Assembly (NCBI GenBank): GCA_963706875.1
Contig: CAVPNW010000016.1
Location: 124,001-188,000 of the forward strand
DNA from: Prado023 sp963706875
GTDB taxonomy: Bacteria > Actinomycetota > Actinomycetes > S36-B12 > CAIYMF01
DNA length: 64,000 nucleotides
Direction of reading: 5' to 3'
Positions within the stretch are counted from its first letter, which is position 1; each line of letters begins with the position of its first letter. The notes beneath the pieces are model-generated. The model was not told the DNA's origin and did no database searches. It was given only the letters and a program-made list of their open reading frames with translations. Of the stretch, positions 8,085 to 14,937 are shown piece after piece. The position numbers and the translations under genes are program-made.

Positions 8085-8158
8085 GCCCCGGTATCCCAAC
8101 CGGCAGAGGAAGCGGTCTCAAAAACCGTCCAGTGTGGGTTCGAATCCCACCCGGGGCA
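8085..8158 (+). tRNA. tRNA-Leu (anticodon CAA), short variable arm
   Basis: A full cloverleaf can be drawn. The acceptor stem is GCCCCGG paired with CCGGGGC (8151-8157) and the discriminator is A. The anticodon stem is GCGGT/ACCGT with one G-U pair and the loop is CTCAAAA, so the anticodon is CAA at 8119-8121. The T-arm is GTGGG TTCGAAT CCCAC. The D-stem has one mismatch. CCA is not encoded. The variable region is only 5 bases (8129-8133), whereas leucine tRNAs normally have a long variable arm. Identity therefore rests on the anticodon. The next gene begins 16 bases downstream. Confidence 0.88.
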
Positions 8159-8174
8159 CACGTGACGTGCTGGG

Positions 8175-9185
8175 ATGGACGGCATGACCAGACCTGACAG
8201 CCCCTACATCGCCGTCGTCGGTCCGGGTTCGACGGCTACCGAGGATGACCTCGGGGTCGCCCACGCGGTGGGCCAGGGGCTGGCGCGAGCCGGCGCGGTC
8301 GTTCTCACGGGTGGGCACGGTGGCGTGATGCAGGCTGCGGCCGTCGGCTGTGCCGGTGCGGGCGGGACGAGCATCGGGATCCTGCCGGACCACGACCGCG
8401 CCCGGGCGAACGCCGCCTCCACTTACACGATCCCGACCGGGATGGGCGAGTTGCGCAACGGGCTGCTGGTGCGGGCCGCCGATGCCGTGATCTGCATCGC
8501 CCTGAGCTGGGGGACGCTCAGCGAGGTCGCCCTTGCCGTGCGCACAGGCGTGCCCGTCGTGGCGCTCGGCGGGTGGGCGCTCCCCCTGGAGGGTCCGGTC
8601 CCAGCCGCGACGGCGGGTGAGGCCGTCGAGCTCGCCCTGACGCTCGTCGCCGACCGGCACAACGGTGCCGCTCGCGCGGACGAGGATTCCGCGCCCTCGC
8701 CCCCGGAGCCCCCGCTGCGCCCGGAGCCCTCGCTGCGCCCGGAGCCCTCCGCCGAGCCTCCGACACCTCCGACACCTCCGACACCTCCGACACCTCCGAC
8801 ACCTCCGACGATCCATCATCTGACCCTCACCGTCACAGACGTGGACCGCAGCGCCTCCTGGTACCAGGCCCTGCTCGGGCCGGCCGAGGCCATCCGGCGC
8901 ACCGGTCCGGGGTGGCAGCGGATCCGGATGCAGTGGTCGTCCGGTCTGGTCATCGGCGTCACGGCACACGTGGGGTCACCGGTGGGCGACGCCTTCAGCC
9001 ACGATCGCGTCGGGCTCGACCACGTCGGCCTGACGTGCCGCGACGAGGCCGAGGTCCGGGGGTGGGCCCGGCGCCTGGACGAGATCGGCGCGATCCGTGG
9101 GCCGGTGGAGGACGTGCCCTACGGATGGGCGGTCACCGGACGCGACCCGGACAACATCCCGGTGGAGTTCTTCGCCCCCAAGTAG
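8175..9185 (+). CDS. SLOG-domain (TIGR00725-like) protein fused to a VOC domain
   Basis: The 336-residue protein has two domains. Residues about 10-160 form a SLOG/LOG-like Rossmann fold: VVGPGS near the start, then VLTGGHGGVMQAAAVGC, the nucleotide- or cofactor-binding loop of the TIGR00725 family. Residues about 213-336 form a vicinal-oxygen-chelate (glyoxalase/bleomycin-resistance) domain: IHHLTLTVTDVDRSASWY, LDHVGLTC, and a terminal VEFF Glu. The two are joined by a Pro/Glu-rich linker ending in a TPP repeat. The start could be 8175 or the ATG at 8184; neither has a clear ribosome site. The gene follows the tRNA so closely that both may share a transcript. Neither domain's substrate is known, and the fusion is unusual. 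Confidence 0.7.
   Translation: MDGMTRPDSPYIAVVGPGSTATEDDLGVAHAVGQGLARAGAVVLTGGHGGVMQAAAVGCAGAGGTSIGILPDHDRARANAASTYTIPTGMGELRNGLLVRAADAVICIALSWGTLSEVALAVRTGVPVVALGGWALPLEGPVPAATAGEAVELALTLVADRHNGAARADEDSAPSPPEPPLRPEPSLRPEPSAEPPTPPTPPTPPTPPTPPTIHHLTLTVTDVDRSASWYQALLGPAEAIRRTGPGWQRIRMQWSSGLVIGVTAHVGSPVGDAFSHDRVGLDHVGLTCRDEAEVRGWARRLDEIGAIRGPVEDVPYGWAVTGRDPDNIPVEFFAPK
8757..8810 (+). repeat. Six tandem copies of a 9-base repeat inside the SLOG-VOC linker
   Basis: The unit CCTCCGACA is repeated six times, the last with one change, and encodes TPP repeats. Just upstream (8702-8750) a less regular CCGGAGCCC/TCGCTGCGC repeat encodes Pro-Glu-Pro and Leu-Arg stretches. The copy number may vary between strains. 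Confidence 0.9.
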
Positions 9186-9292
9186 CGGCCCCGCATCTGG
9201 CCAGCGGCCGCACCCCCCGGCGACCCGGCCCCTCCTCGCTCGATCGGTCCGGATCTCCGCCCAAAGCCGGTCCGAGAAGCGGATCAACCCGA

Positions 9293-9320
9293 GGTCGGTC
9301 CGCGCAGGAGCGGACCGATC
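9293..9320. terminator. Hairpin between convergent SLOG-VOC and nusB genes
   Basis: GGTCGGTCCG (9293-9302) pairs with CGGACCGATC (9311-9320) with one non-Watson-Crick position and an 8-base loop. A second, longer-range arm (CGATCGGTCCG at 9241-9251) can pair with the same right arm. The site lies between two converging genes and may act in both directions. Confidence 0.45.
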
Positions 9321-9330
9321 GGCCTGCGCC

Positions 9331-9414
9331 GGGCGATGCGGAAGCGGACCGTGGCGCGGTGAGGCGGACGGCGGGCGATGCGGAAGCGGACCGTGGCGCG
9401 GTGAGGCGGACGGC
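9331..9414. repeat. Two tandem copies of a 42-base repeat
   Basis: The unit starting GGGCGATGCGGAAGCGGACC occurs at 9331-9372 and again, identical, at 9373-9414, with the beginning of a third copy (GGGCG) at 9415. It ends 6 bases before the nusB stop. The rest of the 9186-9420 gap holds the hairpin described above. Confidence 0.9.
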
Positions 9415-9420
9415 GGGCGT

Positions 9421-9846
9421 TCAGACGGCCAGGCGGGGGCGCAGGTCGAGGATCCGGGCCAGGACGCCGTTGACGAACGCCGGCGACTCGTCGGTCGAGA
9501 TCCCGCGGGCCAGGCTGACGGCCTCGTCGATCACGACGGCATCCGGGACGTCCTCGCACCACAGCAGCTCGAAGACGCCGATCCGCAGGATGTTGCGGTC
9601 CACGGCGGGCATCCGGTCCAGCGCCCAGCCCGAGGAGTACGTGCTGAGCAGCTCGTCGATGCGCCCCTGGTGGGCCACGACACCCTCGACGAGGGTGGTC
9701 ACGTACGGGTTGGGCGTCGGCTGGGACTGCGCCGAGCCCTCGGCCAGCGGCTTCTCACCCAGCACGACGATCGGCGACACCCCGCGCAGCTCGGCCGCGT
9801 AGAGGATGTCGAGGGCGCGCTTGCGCGCCTTGCCACGTGCGGTCAC
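9421..9846 (-). CDS. nusB: Transcription antitermination factor NusB
   Basis: The 141-residue all-helical protein matches NusB from its first residues (KARKRALDILYAAEL) through VDRNILRIGVFELLW and VIDEAVSLARGISTDESPAFVNGVLARI near the C-terminus. It binds boxA RNA with NusE (S10) and supports rRNA transcription. The GTG start lies only 3 bases after the efp stop, so it is translated with efp. The order efp-nusB is standard in actinobacteria. Confidence 0.95.
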   Translation of the reverse strand: MTARGKARKRALDILYAAELRGVSPIVVLGEKPLAEGSAQSQPTPNPYVTTLVEGVVAHQGRIDELLSTYSSGWALDRMPAVDRNILRIGVFELLWCEDVPDAVVIDEAVSLARGISTDESPAFVNGVLARILDLRPRLAV

Positions 9847-9849
9847 GGG

Positions 9850-10410
9850 TCAGTTCACGCGGCCGAGGTACGAGCCGTCGCGGGTGTCGACCTTGACCTT
9901 GGTGCCCTGCTCGACGAACAGCGGCACCTGGATCTCCGCACCCGTCTCAAGCGTCGCCGGCTTGGTGCCGCCGGTGGAGCGGTCGCCCTGCAGGCCGGGC
10001 TCGGTGTAGGTGATCTCGAGCTCGACGGAGGCCGGGAGCTCGACGTACAGCGGGACGCCCTCGTTGGTGGCCACCAGGGCGTTCTGGTTCTCGAGCAGGT
10101 ACTTCTCCGCGTCGCCGACGACGTCGCCGCTGATGTGCAGCTGGTCGTAGGACTGCAGGTCCATGAAGACGAAGTCCGTGCCGTCCTTGTACAGGTAGGT
10201 CATGTCGCGCTTGTCGACGTTGGCCGTCTCGACCTTCAGGCCCGCGTTGAAGGTCTTGTCGACGACCTTGCCTGACAGCACGTTCTTGAGCTTGGTGCGC
10301 ACGAACGCCGGACCCTTGCCGGGCTTCACGTGCTGGAACTCGACCACGGTCCAGAGCTGGCCGTCGATGTTGAGCACGAGGCCGTTCTTGAGGTCGTTGG
10401 TCGTGGCCAT
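9850..10410 (-). CDS. efp: Translation elongation factor P
   Basis: The 186-residue EF-P relieves ribosome stalling at polyproline. Domain I carries the tip loop KPGKGPA with the conserved Lys, which is modified in many bacteria; no modification enzyme gene is in this window. Domains II and III follow, ending in VDTRDGSYLGRVN. The start ATG at 10410 has GGGAGA upstream. Longer reading upstream is unlikely because EF-P begins MATTNDLKNG. Proteins with TPP and PP runs encoded here, such as the SLOG-VOC fusion and PilT, would be natural clients. Confidence 0.96.
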   Translation of the reverse strand: MATTNDLKNGLVLNIDGQLWTVVEFQHVKPGKGPAFVRTKLKNVLSGKVVDKTFNAGLKVETANVDKRDMTYLYKDGTDFVFMDLQSYDQLHISGDVVGDAEKYLLENQNALVATNEGVPLYVELPASVELEITYTEPGLQGDRSTGGTKPATLETGAEIQVPLFVEQGTKVKVDTRDGSYLGRVN

Positions 10411-10497
10411 GGTTCTCCCAGGTAGGTGGTGGTGACGGGGTTCGGGCGAGGCCCAGGACCCCAAGGGTACCGGGTGGGGCAGGCTCCCCCGAATCGC

Positions 10498-10513
10498 CGA
10501 GGCTTGTGCCTCG
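10498..10513 (-). terminator. Small hairpin after aroQ
   Basis: CGAGGC at 10498-10503 pairs with GCCTCG at 10508-10513 around a TTGT loop, 10 bases after the aroQ stop. There is no U-run. The remaining bases to the efp start carry only its ribosome site. Confidence 0.35.
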
Positions 10514-10523
10514 AGCGTTGGGG

Positions 10524-10958
10524 CTACGCGGGGGTGGTGGCGATCGCGTCGAGGGCCAGCGTGTAGGACTGGACGCCGAACCCGGCGATCACGCCCGTGG
10601 CCACCGCGGAGATCACCGAGTTGTGGCGGAACTCCTCACGGGCGTGCGGGTTGCTGATGTGCACCTCGATCAGCGGCGCGGTGCGCATGGCCACGGCGTC
10701 GCGCAGGGCGTAGGAGTAGTGAGTGAACGCCGCCGGGTTCAGCACGACCGGGATGCGCCCCTCGGCGGCCTCGTGCAGCCAGCCGATCAGCTCGGACTCG
10801 GAGTCGGTCTGGCGCACGTCGACGGCCAGGCCGTGGAGGGCGCCGTGGACCACGCACTGCTGGGCGAGGTCGGCGAAGGTCGTGGACCCGTACACGTCGG
10901 GCTCCCGACTTCCGAGCCGACCAAGGTTGGGACCGTTGAGCACGAGGACGTTGCGCAT
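10524..10958 (-). CDS. aroQ: Type II 3-dehydroquinate dehydratase
   Basis: The 144-residue enzyme converts 3-dehydroquinate to 3-dehydroshikimate, the third step of the shikimate pathway. Type II landmarks are LNGPNLGRLGSREPDVYG at the start (flexible lid with the catalytic Tyr and Arg), VVLNPAAFTHYSYALRDA, and the VHISNPHAREEFR segment with its His and Arg. Length is typical for the dodecameric type II class. It starts at ATG 10958, 6 bases from TAGAGT, so it appears to have its own leaderless promoter despite lying after aroB. Confidence 0.95.
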   Translation of the reverse strand: MRNVLVLNGPNLGRLGSREPDVYGSTTFADLAQQCVVHGALHGLAVDVRQTDSESELIGWLHEAAEGRIPVVLNPAAFTHYSYALRDAVAMRTAPLIEVHISNPHAREEFRHNSVISAVATGVIAGFGVQSYTLALDAIATTPA

Positions 10959-10964
10959 GCACGG

Positions 10965-10970
10965 ACTCTA
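10965..10970 (-). promoter_or_regulatory. -10 box of aroQ, leaderless type
   Basis: The minus strand reads TAGAGT, 6 bases, ATG. There is no Shine-Dalgarno between them. Confidence 0.45.
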
Positions 10971-11070
10971 CCGAGCGCCCGGCCGGACAGGGCCAGAAAG
11001 GCCCAGCATCAGACCGGGTCTGCCCCCCAGCCCCGCACGACCGGCACCGCCCGCCCACGCCCTCCCGAGT

Positions 11071-11141
11071 TGCGCTGCATCTCGGTCGGTGGATGGCACC
11101 TGCGCTGCATCTCGGACGGAGAAACGGCCGAGATGCAGCGC
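11071..11141. repeat. Direct and inverted 14-base repeats between aroB and aroQ
   Basis: TGCGCTGCATCTCGG occurs at 11071-11085 and again 30 bases later at 11101-11115. The second copy forms a perfect 14-base-pair stem with CCGAGATGCAGCGC at 11128-11141 around a 12-base loop; the first copy can pair with the same arm. The site starts 32 bases after the aroB stop on the minus strand. It could be a terminator or an operator for aroQ. The remainder of 10971-11172 shows nothing else. Confidence 0.75.
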
Positions 11142-11172
11142 GAACGGCGCGAGGCGCGGGGGACGCCTCGGT

Positions 11173-12264
11173 CTAGTCGGCGATCTGGCCGTAGGCCGCC
11201 AGCAGCAGGGTCGGGTCGGGGCCGTCGAGGAAGATGGGCGAGCCGATTGCGTCGAGGATGATGAAGCGCAGGCTGCTGCCGCGCGCCTTCTTGTCGACGA
11301 GCATCGCCTCGGACAGCGCCGGCCACGACGACCCGCCGTAGGTCACGGGGAGCCCGAGGGACGTGAGGATCTCGCGGTGCAGGTCGACCTCCGCCTCGCC
11401 GATCCGCCCGGACAGGAAGGCGAGCTCCGCGGCGAACATCATGCCGACCGACACCGCCGCGCCATGCCGCCAGCGGTAGCGCTCGGCACGCTCGATCGCG
11501 TGGCCGAGCGTGTGGCCGTAGTTCAGGATCTCGCGCCCGCCGAGCGCACGTGAGGTCTCGTGGAGGTCCCCGGCGACCACGTCGGCCTTGACCCGGATCG
11601 CGCGCTCGATCAGCTCGCGCAGCACCGGGCTGGTGGGGTCGGTGGCAGCAGCGGGGTCCGCCTGGACGAGATCGAGGATCGTGGTGTCGCGGATGAACCC
11701 GGCCTTGACGACCTCAGCCATCCCGGCGACCAGGTCGTTGCGGGGCAGGGTCTCCAGGGAGTTCAGGTCGCACACCACACCGGACGGCTCGTGGATCGCG
11801 CCAACGAGGTTCTTGCCCTCGGCGGTGTTGATGCCGGTCTTGCCTCCGACGGCAGCGTCGACCATGGCGAGCAGGGTCGTGGGGACATGCACCACCCGAA
11901 CGCCGCGCAACCACGTGGCGGCCACGAACCCGGCGAGGTCCGTGGTGGCTCCCCCGCCGACGCTCACGATGGCATCCGAGCGCGTGAACCCGGCCTGCCC
12001 CAGGACACCCCAGCAGAAGGCGGCCACCTGGGCGGACTTCGCCTCCTCGGCGTCGGGCGTCTCGAGCAGGATCGCGGTGTAGCCGGCCGCCAGCAGGTCC
12101 TCCCGAACCGCCTCAGCCGTCGTGCGCAGGGCAGCGGGATGGATGACGGCGACGCGCTCGACCCCAGCGCCGAGCATGGGGGGCAGCTCGCCAAGCAGGC
12201 CACGGCCGACGACGACGTCGTACGGGCGCTCGGTGCTGACGGTGATCCGGGTGGCGTCGGTCAT
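11173..12264 (-). CDS. aroB: 3-dehydroquinate synthase
   Basis: The 363-residue enzyme makes 3-dehydroquinate from DAHP using NAD and a metal. It shows the dinucleotide site VSVGGGATTDLAGFVAATW, the segment VPTTLLAMVDAAVGGKTGIN, and the metal ligands in MAEVVKAG (Glu), LNYGHTLGHAIE (His) and a later His. The ATG at 12264 overlaps the aroK stop by 4 bases, which fixes the start and implies coupling with aroK. Length matches the actinobacterial family. Confidence 0.95.
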   Translation of the reverse strand: MTDATRITVSTERPYDVVVGRGLLGELPPMLGAGVERVAVIHPAALRTTAEAVREDLLAAGYTAILLETPDAEEAKSAQVAAFCWGVLGQAGFTRSDAIVSVGGGATTDLAGFVAATWLRGVRVVHVPTTLLAMVDAAVGGKTGINTAEGKNLVGAIHEPSGVVCDLNSLETLPRNDLVAGMAEVVKAGFIRDTTILDLVQADPAAATDPTSPVLRELIERAIRVKADVVAGDLHETSRALGGREILNYGHTLGHAIERAERYRWRHGAAVSVGMMFAAELAFLSGRIGEAEVDLHREILTSLGLPVTYGGSSWPALSEAMLVDKKARGSSLRFIILDAIGSPIFLDGPDPTLLLAAYGQIAD

Positions 12265-12890
12265 GGGGAAGTCTCCGGATCGGTGGTGGATGTGAGGCCC
12301 GCGACGATCGTCTCCACCGTCTCGTCGACCGCCAGCTCGTCGGTGTCCACGATCAGGCGCGCGACCTCGGCGTAGAGCGGGGCTCGGGCGTCCATCAGCG
12401 ACTTCATCTGGGCTCGCACATTGCCCAGGAGGACCGGTCGGGCGCCGGAGAGACCAGCGCGCTGCGATGCGGCGGCAAGGCCCACGCGCAGCCACACCAC
12501 CGGGCCGCCGACCAGCAGCGCGCGCGTGGCGGGGTCGATCACCGCTCCCCCACCGAGGGCCAGGACGCCCGCGTGCTCCGTGAGCGCGTTGCTGACCGCA
12601 GCCGCCTCCAGACGTCGGAACTCGGGTTCGCCGGACTCCACGAAGATGTCGGCGATCGACCGCCCGGTGGTCGATTCCACGTCGGTGTCGGTGTCGCGGA
12701 AGCCGACGCCGAGCCGTTCCGCGAGGGCGTGACCCACGGTCGACTTCCCGGCGCCGGGCACCCCGACGAGCACGACGACGGGGCTCGGCTCAGCGCCCGC
12801 AGGGTCCGGTCGGCCATCGGTGTGAACGAAATCGACCATCCGATCGTCGGATTCGTTCACACCGATGGGCGAGCCGGCACCTCCAGTCAT
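12261..12890 (-). CDS. aroK: Shikimate kinase with an N-terminal extension
   Basis: The enzyme phosphorylates shikimate with ATP. It has the P-loop GVPGAGKSTVG, the shikimate-binding DTD and GEPEFRRLE segments, and the GGGAV loop. The chosen ATG at 12890 overlaps the aroC stop by 4 bases, giving 209 residues; shikimate kinases are usually about 170. The extra 35 residues come from DNA that forms a long perfect inverted repeat and do not look like kinase. An in-frame ATG at 12840 is an alternative start. The order aroC-aroK-aroB is the usual actinobacterial one. Confidence 0.9.
   Translation of the reverse strand: MTGGAGSPIGVNESDDRMVDFVHTDGRPDPAGAEPSPVVVLVGVPGAGKSTVGHALAERLGVGFRDTDTDVESTTGRSIADIFVESGEPEFRRLEAAAVSNALTEHAGVLALGGGAVIDPATRALLVGGPVVWLRVGLAAASQRAGLSGARPVLLGNVRAQMKSLMDARAPLYAEVARLIVDTDELAVDETVETIVAGLTSTTDPETSP
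12815..12867. repeat. Perfect 16-base inverted repeat in the 5' end of aroK
   Basis: CATCGGTGTGAACGAA (12815-12830) is exactly inverted at 12852-12867. The 21-base loop contains its own stem TCCGA-TCG-TCGGA (12839-12851), so the whole region can fold into a cruciform or RNA hairpin. It covers the alternative aroK ATG at 12840. Confidence 0.85.
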
Positions 12891-14071
12891 CGGATGGCCA
12901 GCCCCGCCAGGTACCCCTCGACGTTGCGGCGGGTCTCGGTCACGCTGTCGCCACCGAACTTCTCCAGTACCGCGTCGGCTACGACGAGGGCCACCATCGC
13001 CTCGGCGACCACGCCGGCCGCTGGGACCGCGCACACGTCCGAGCGCTGGTTGTTCGCGCGCGCCTCCTCGCCCGTGGCGACGTCGACGGTGCGCAGGGCC
13101 CGAGGGACGGTCGCGATCGGCTTCATGGCGGCACGCACGCGCAGCAGCTCGCCGGTGCTCATTCCGCCCTCGGTCCCGCCCGCCCGGCCGGACGCCCGGC
13201 GCACCCTGCCCGGCCCGTCGGGGAGGATCTCGTCGTGGGCCAGTGAGCCGCGGGTGCGGGCGAGCTCGAAGCCGTCGCCTACCTCCACGCCCTTGATCGC
13301 CTGGATGCCCATCAGGGCACCAGCCAGGCGGGAGTCGAGGCGCCGATCCCAGTGCACGTGCGAGCCGAGACCGGGCGGCAGGTTGTCGACCAGCACCTCG
13401 ACGACGCCGCCGAGGGTGTCGCCGTCGCGCCGTGCAGCCTCGACCTCCTCGGCCATGAGCGCGGCCGTGGCCGGGTCGGCACAGCGAGCGGGGTCGGCGT
13501 CGATCGCGTCGAGGTCCGCCGAGGTGGGCAGCAGGGTCCCCGACGGGACCGCCACGGAACCGATCTCAACGACATGGCTGATGACACTTGCGCCGAGCAC
13601 GTCGTGCAGGAACGCCTTCGCCACCGCACCGAGCGCCACCCGTGCGGCCGTCTCCCGCGCGGAGGCGCGCTCCAGGATCGGGCGGGACTCGTCGAAGCCG
13701 TACTTCTGCATGCCCGCGAGGTCGGCGTGCCCGGGGCGGGGGCGGGTCAGGGGGGCGTTGCGGGCCTGAGCGTCCAGGACGTCGGCGTCCACGGGGTCCG
13801 AGGACATCACCTCGACCCACTTCGGCCACTCGCTGTTGCCCACCTCGATCGCGACCGGGCCACCCATCGTGCGCCCGTGCCGGACGCCACCGATCACGCG
13901 GATCTCGTCGGCCTCGAACTTCATCCGGGCGCCGCGGCCGACGCCGAGGCGCCGGCGCTGCAGCTCACGGGCGATGTCCGCGGTTGTGATCGCGACATCG
14001 GCCGGCATGCCCTCGAGCACGCCGACGAGGGCCTGGCCGTGCGACTCGCCGGCGGTCAACCATCGAAGCAT
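12887..14071 (-). CDS. aroC: Chorismate synthase
   Basis: The 394-residue enzyme makes chorismate from EPSP with reduced FMN. It begins MLRWLTAGESHGQALVGVLEG, the FMN-binding start of the family, and carries the signatures RPGHADLAG, RASARETAARVALGAVAK and GMSTGELLRVRAAMKP. Length is typical. The ATG at 14071 has a -10-like CAGAAT 6 bases upstream and no ribosome site, so the aroCKB unit may begin with a leaderless mRNA separate from the pil operon upstream. Confidence 0.96.
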   Translation of the reverse strand: MLRWLTAGESHGQALVGVLEGMPADVAITTADIARELQRRRLGVGRGARMKFEADEIRVIGGVRHGRTMGGPVAIEVGNSEWPKWVEVMSSDPVDADVLDAQARNAPLTRPRPGHADLAGMQKYGFDESRPILERASARETAARVALGAVAKAFLHDVLGASVISHVVEIGSVAVPSGTLLPTSADLDAIDADPARCADPATAALMAEEVEAARRDGDTLGGVVEVLVDNLPPGLGSHVHWDRRLDSRLAGALMGIQAIKGVEVGDGFELARTRGSLAHDEILPDGPGRVRRASGRAGGTEGGMSTGELLRVRAAMKPIATVPRALRTVDVATGEEARANNQRSDVCAVPAAGVVAEAMVALVVADAVLEKFGGDSVTETRRNVEGYLAGLAIR

Positions 14072-14077
14072 TGCCCG

Positions 14078-14083
14078 ATTCTG
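14078..14083 (-). promoter_or_regulatory. Possible -10 box of aroC, leaderless type
   Basis: The minus strand reads CAGAAT, 6 bases, ATG. The first base departs from the TANNNT pattern, so support is weaker than for the similar sites in this window. Confidence 0.35.
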
Positions 14084-14162
14084 TCATGCCTGCGCGATGC
14101 CCACCGGCGCCCGATCCGCCGGACGCCCCTGCCCTGCGGTCCCACAACCGCCCGCCGGGATG

Positions 14163-14226
14163 GGTCGGATCCGGACAACGCCTGGCGCTGGGCGGACACA
14201 GGTGTCCGTCACGCGCCAGTCCGACC
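14163..14226 (-). terminator. Branched hairpin between the pil operon and aroC
   Basis: Three nested inverted pairs are visible: GGTCGGA (14163-14169) with TCCGACC (14220-14226), CTGGCGC (14182-14188) with GCGCCAG (14213-14219), and CGGACA (14193-14198) with TGTCCG (14203-14208). It lies 76 bases after the last pil gene. It probably separates the pil transcript from aroC. The rest of 14084-14301 shows no gene. Confidence 0.45.
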
Positions 14227-14301
14227 GGGGCGGGCGCCGGCAGGTCGCGGTGGGCGCCCGGTGGCTGCGCCCGACTTGGGGCGTCGTCGCCGAGCGGCGC
14301 C

Positions 14302-14937
14302 TCAGCCGATCGTGACCGAGTCACCCTCGCAGACGACAGCGTTCTGGTCGCCGTAGAGGAAGCCCGCGCAGTTGGCGTTGAAGATGTCGTAGAGCCGGTA
14401 GGACTTGGCGAACGCCTCACCCTCGTCGACCGAGTACTTCTTGCCGTCCAGCTTGAGCTTCACGGAGTTGCCCAGCGGCGAGATCGTCAGGGCGGAGATG
14501 ACCCCGCCACTGGCTGGCTTCGGCGCGGGGGCCGGGTCGGCGGCCTTGGTGTCCGCCGCCGCCTTCTCGGGAGCTGGCGCTGCCTTGGCCACGATGGGCG
14601 CGAACGGGTCACGGCTGGTCAAGCGGACGCGCTTCGGGCCAGCGGGCTTCGTGGCGCCCTCCTCCGCCGCTGCCTCAGCCTCGGCGGCCGGCTCGGCGGC
14701 TGCTGGATCCGCGTCGGACTCCCCTGCCTGCGCACCCTGGGCCGCTGCAACGGGCGCCGCCGGGACGAGGGTGTCAGCCAGCGGGTCCGAAGCCGGGCGG
14801 AGCATCAGGAACACCCCGCCGAGGATCAGACCGGCGATGACCGCAGCACCCACGATCAGGAACATCCGCGACGAGCGCTTCGGCGGCTCCGGCTCGGTCG
14901 GCGCTGCGGCCGGCCGCTCAAGGATCTGCTCACTCAT
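14302..14937 (-). CDS. Type IV pilus assembly protein, PilP-like
   Basis: The 211-residue protein has a cytoplasmic proline-rich start, one membrane helix at about residues 24-46, a long Ala/Glu/Pro-rich linker and a compact C-terminal domain with two Cys (NANCAGF and VVCEG). The motif SRDPFAPI before the C-terminal domain resembles the RDPF segment of PilP lipoproteins, which bind PilNO. The ATG overlaps the pilO stop by one base, so it is the last gene of pilMNO. Homology is inferred from motif and position, not from clear full-length similarity. Confidence 0.6.
   Translation of the reverse strand: MSEQILERPAAAPTEPEPPKRSSRMFLIVGAAVIAGLILGGVFLMLRPASDPLADTLVPAAPVAAAQGAQAGESDADPAAAEPAAEAEAAAEEGATKPAGPKRVRLTSRDPFAPIVAKAAPAPEKAAADTKAADPAPAPKPASGGVISALTISPLGNSVKLKLDGKKYSVDEGEAFAKSYRLYDIFNANCAGFLYGDQNAVVCEGDSVTIG

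Noticed and set aside
8085..8158. tRNA-Leu as an attachment site for an integrated element
   Set aside because: No integrase, no repeat of the tRNA 3' end and no change in gene style were found nearby.
9331..9414. A CRISPR-like array from the 42-base repeat
   Set aside because: The two copies are directly adjacent with no spacer, and no cas gene is near.
12815..12867. The aroK palindrome as the end of a transposon
   Set aside because: No transposase, target duplication or second copy is present in the window.
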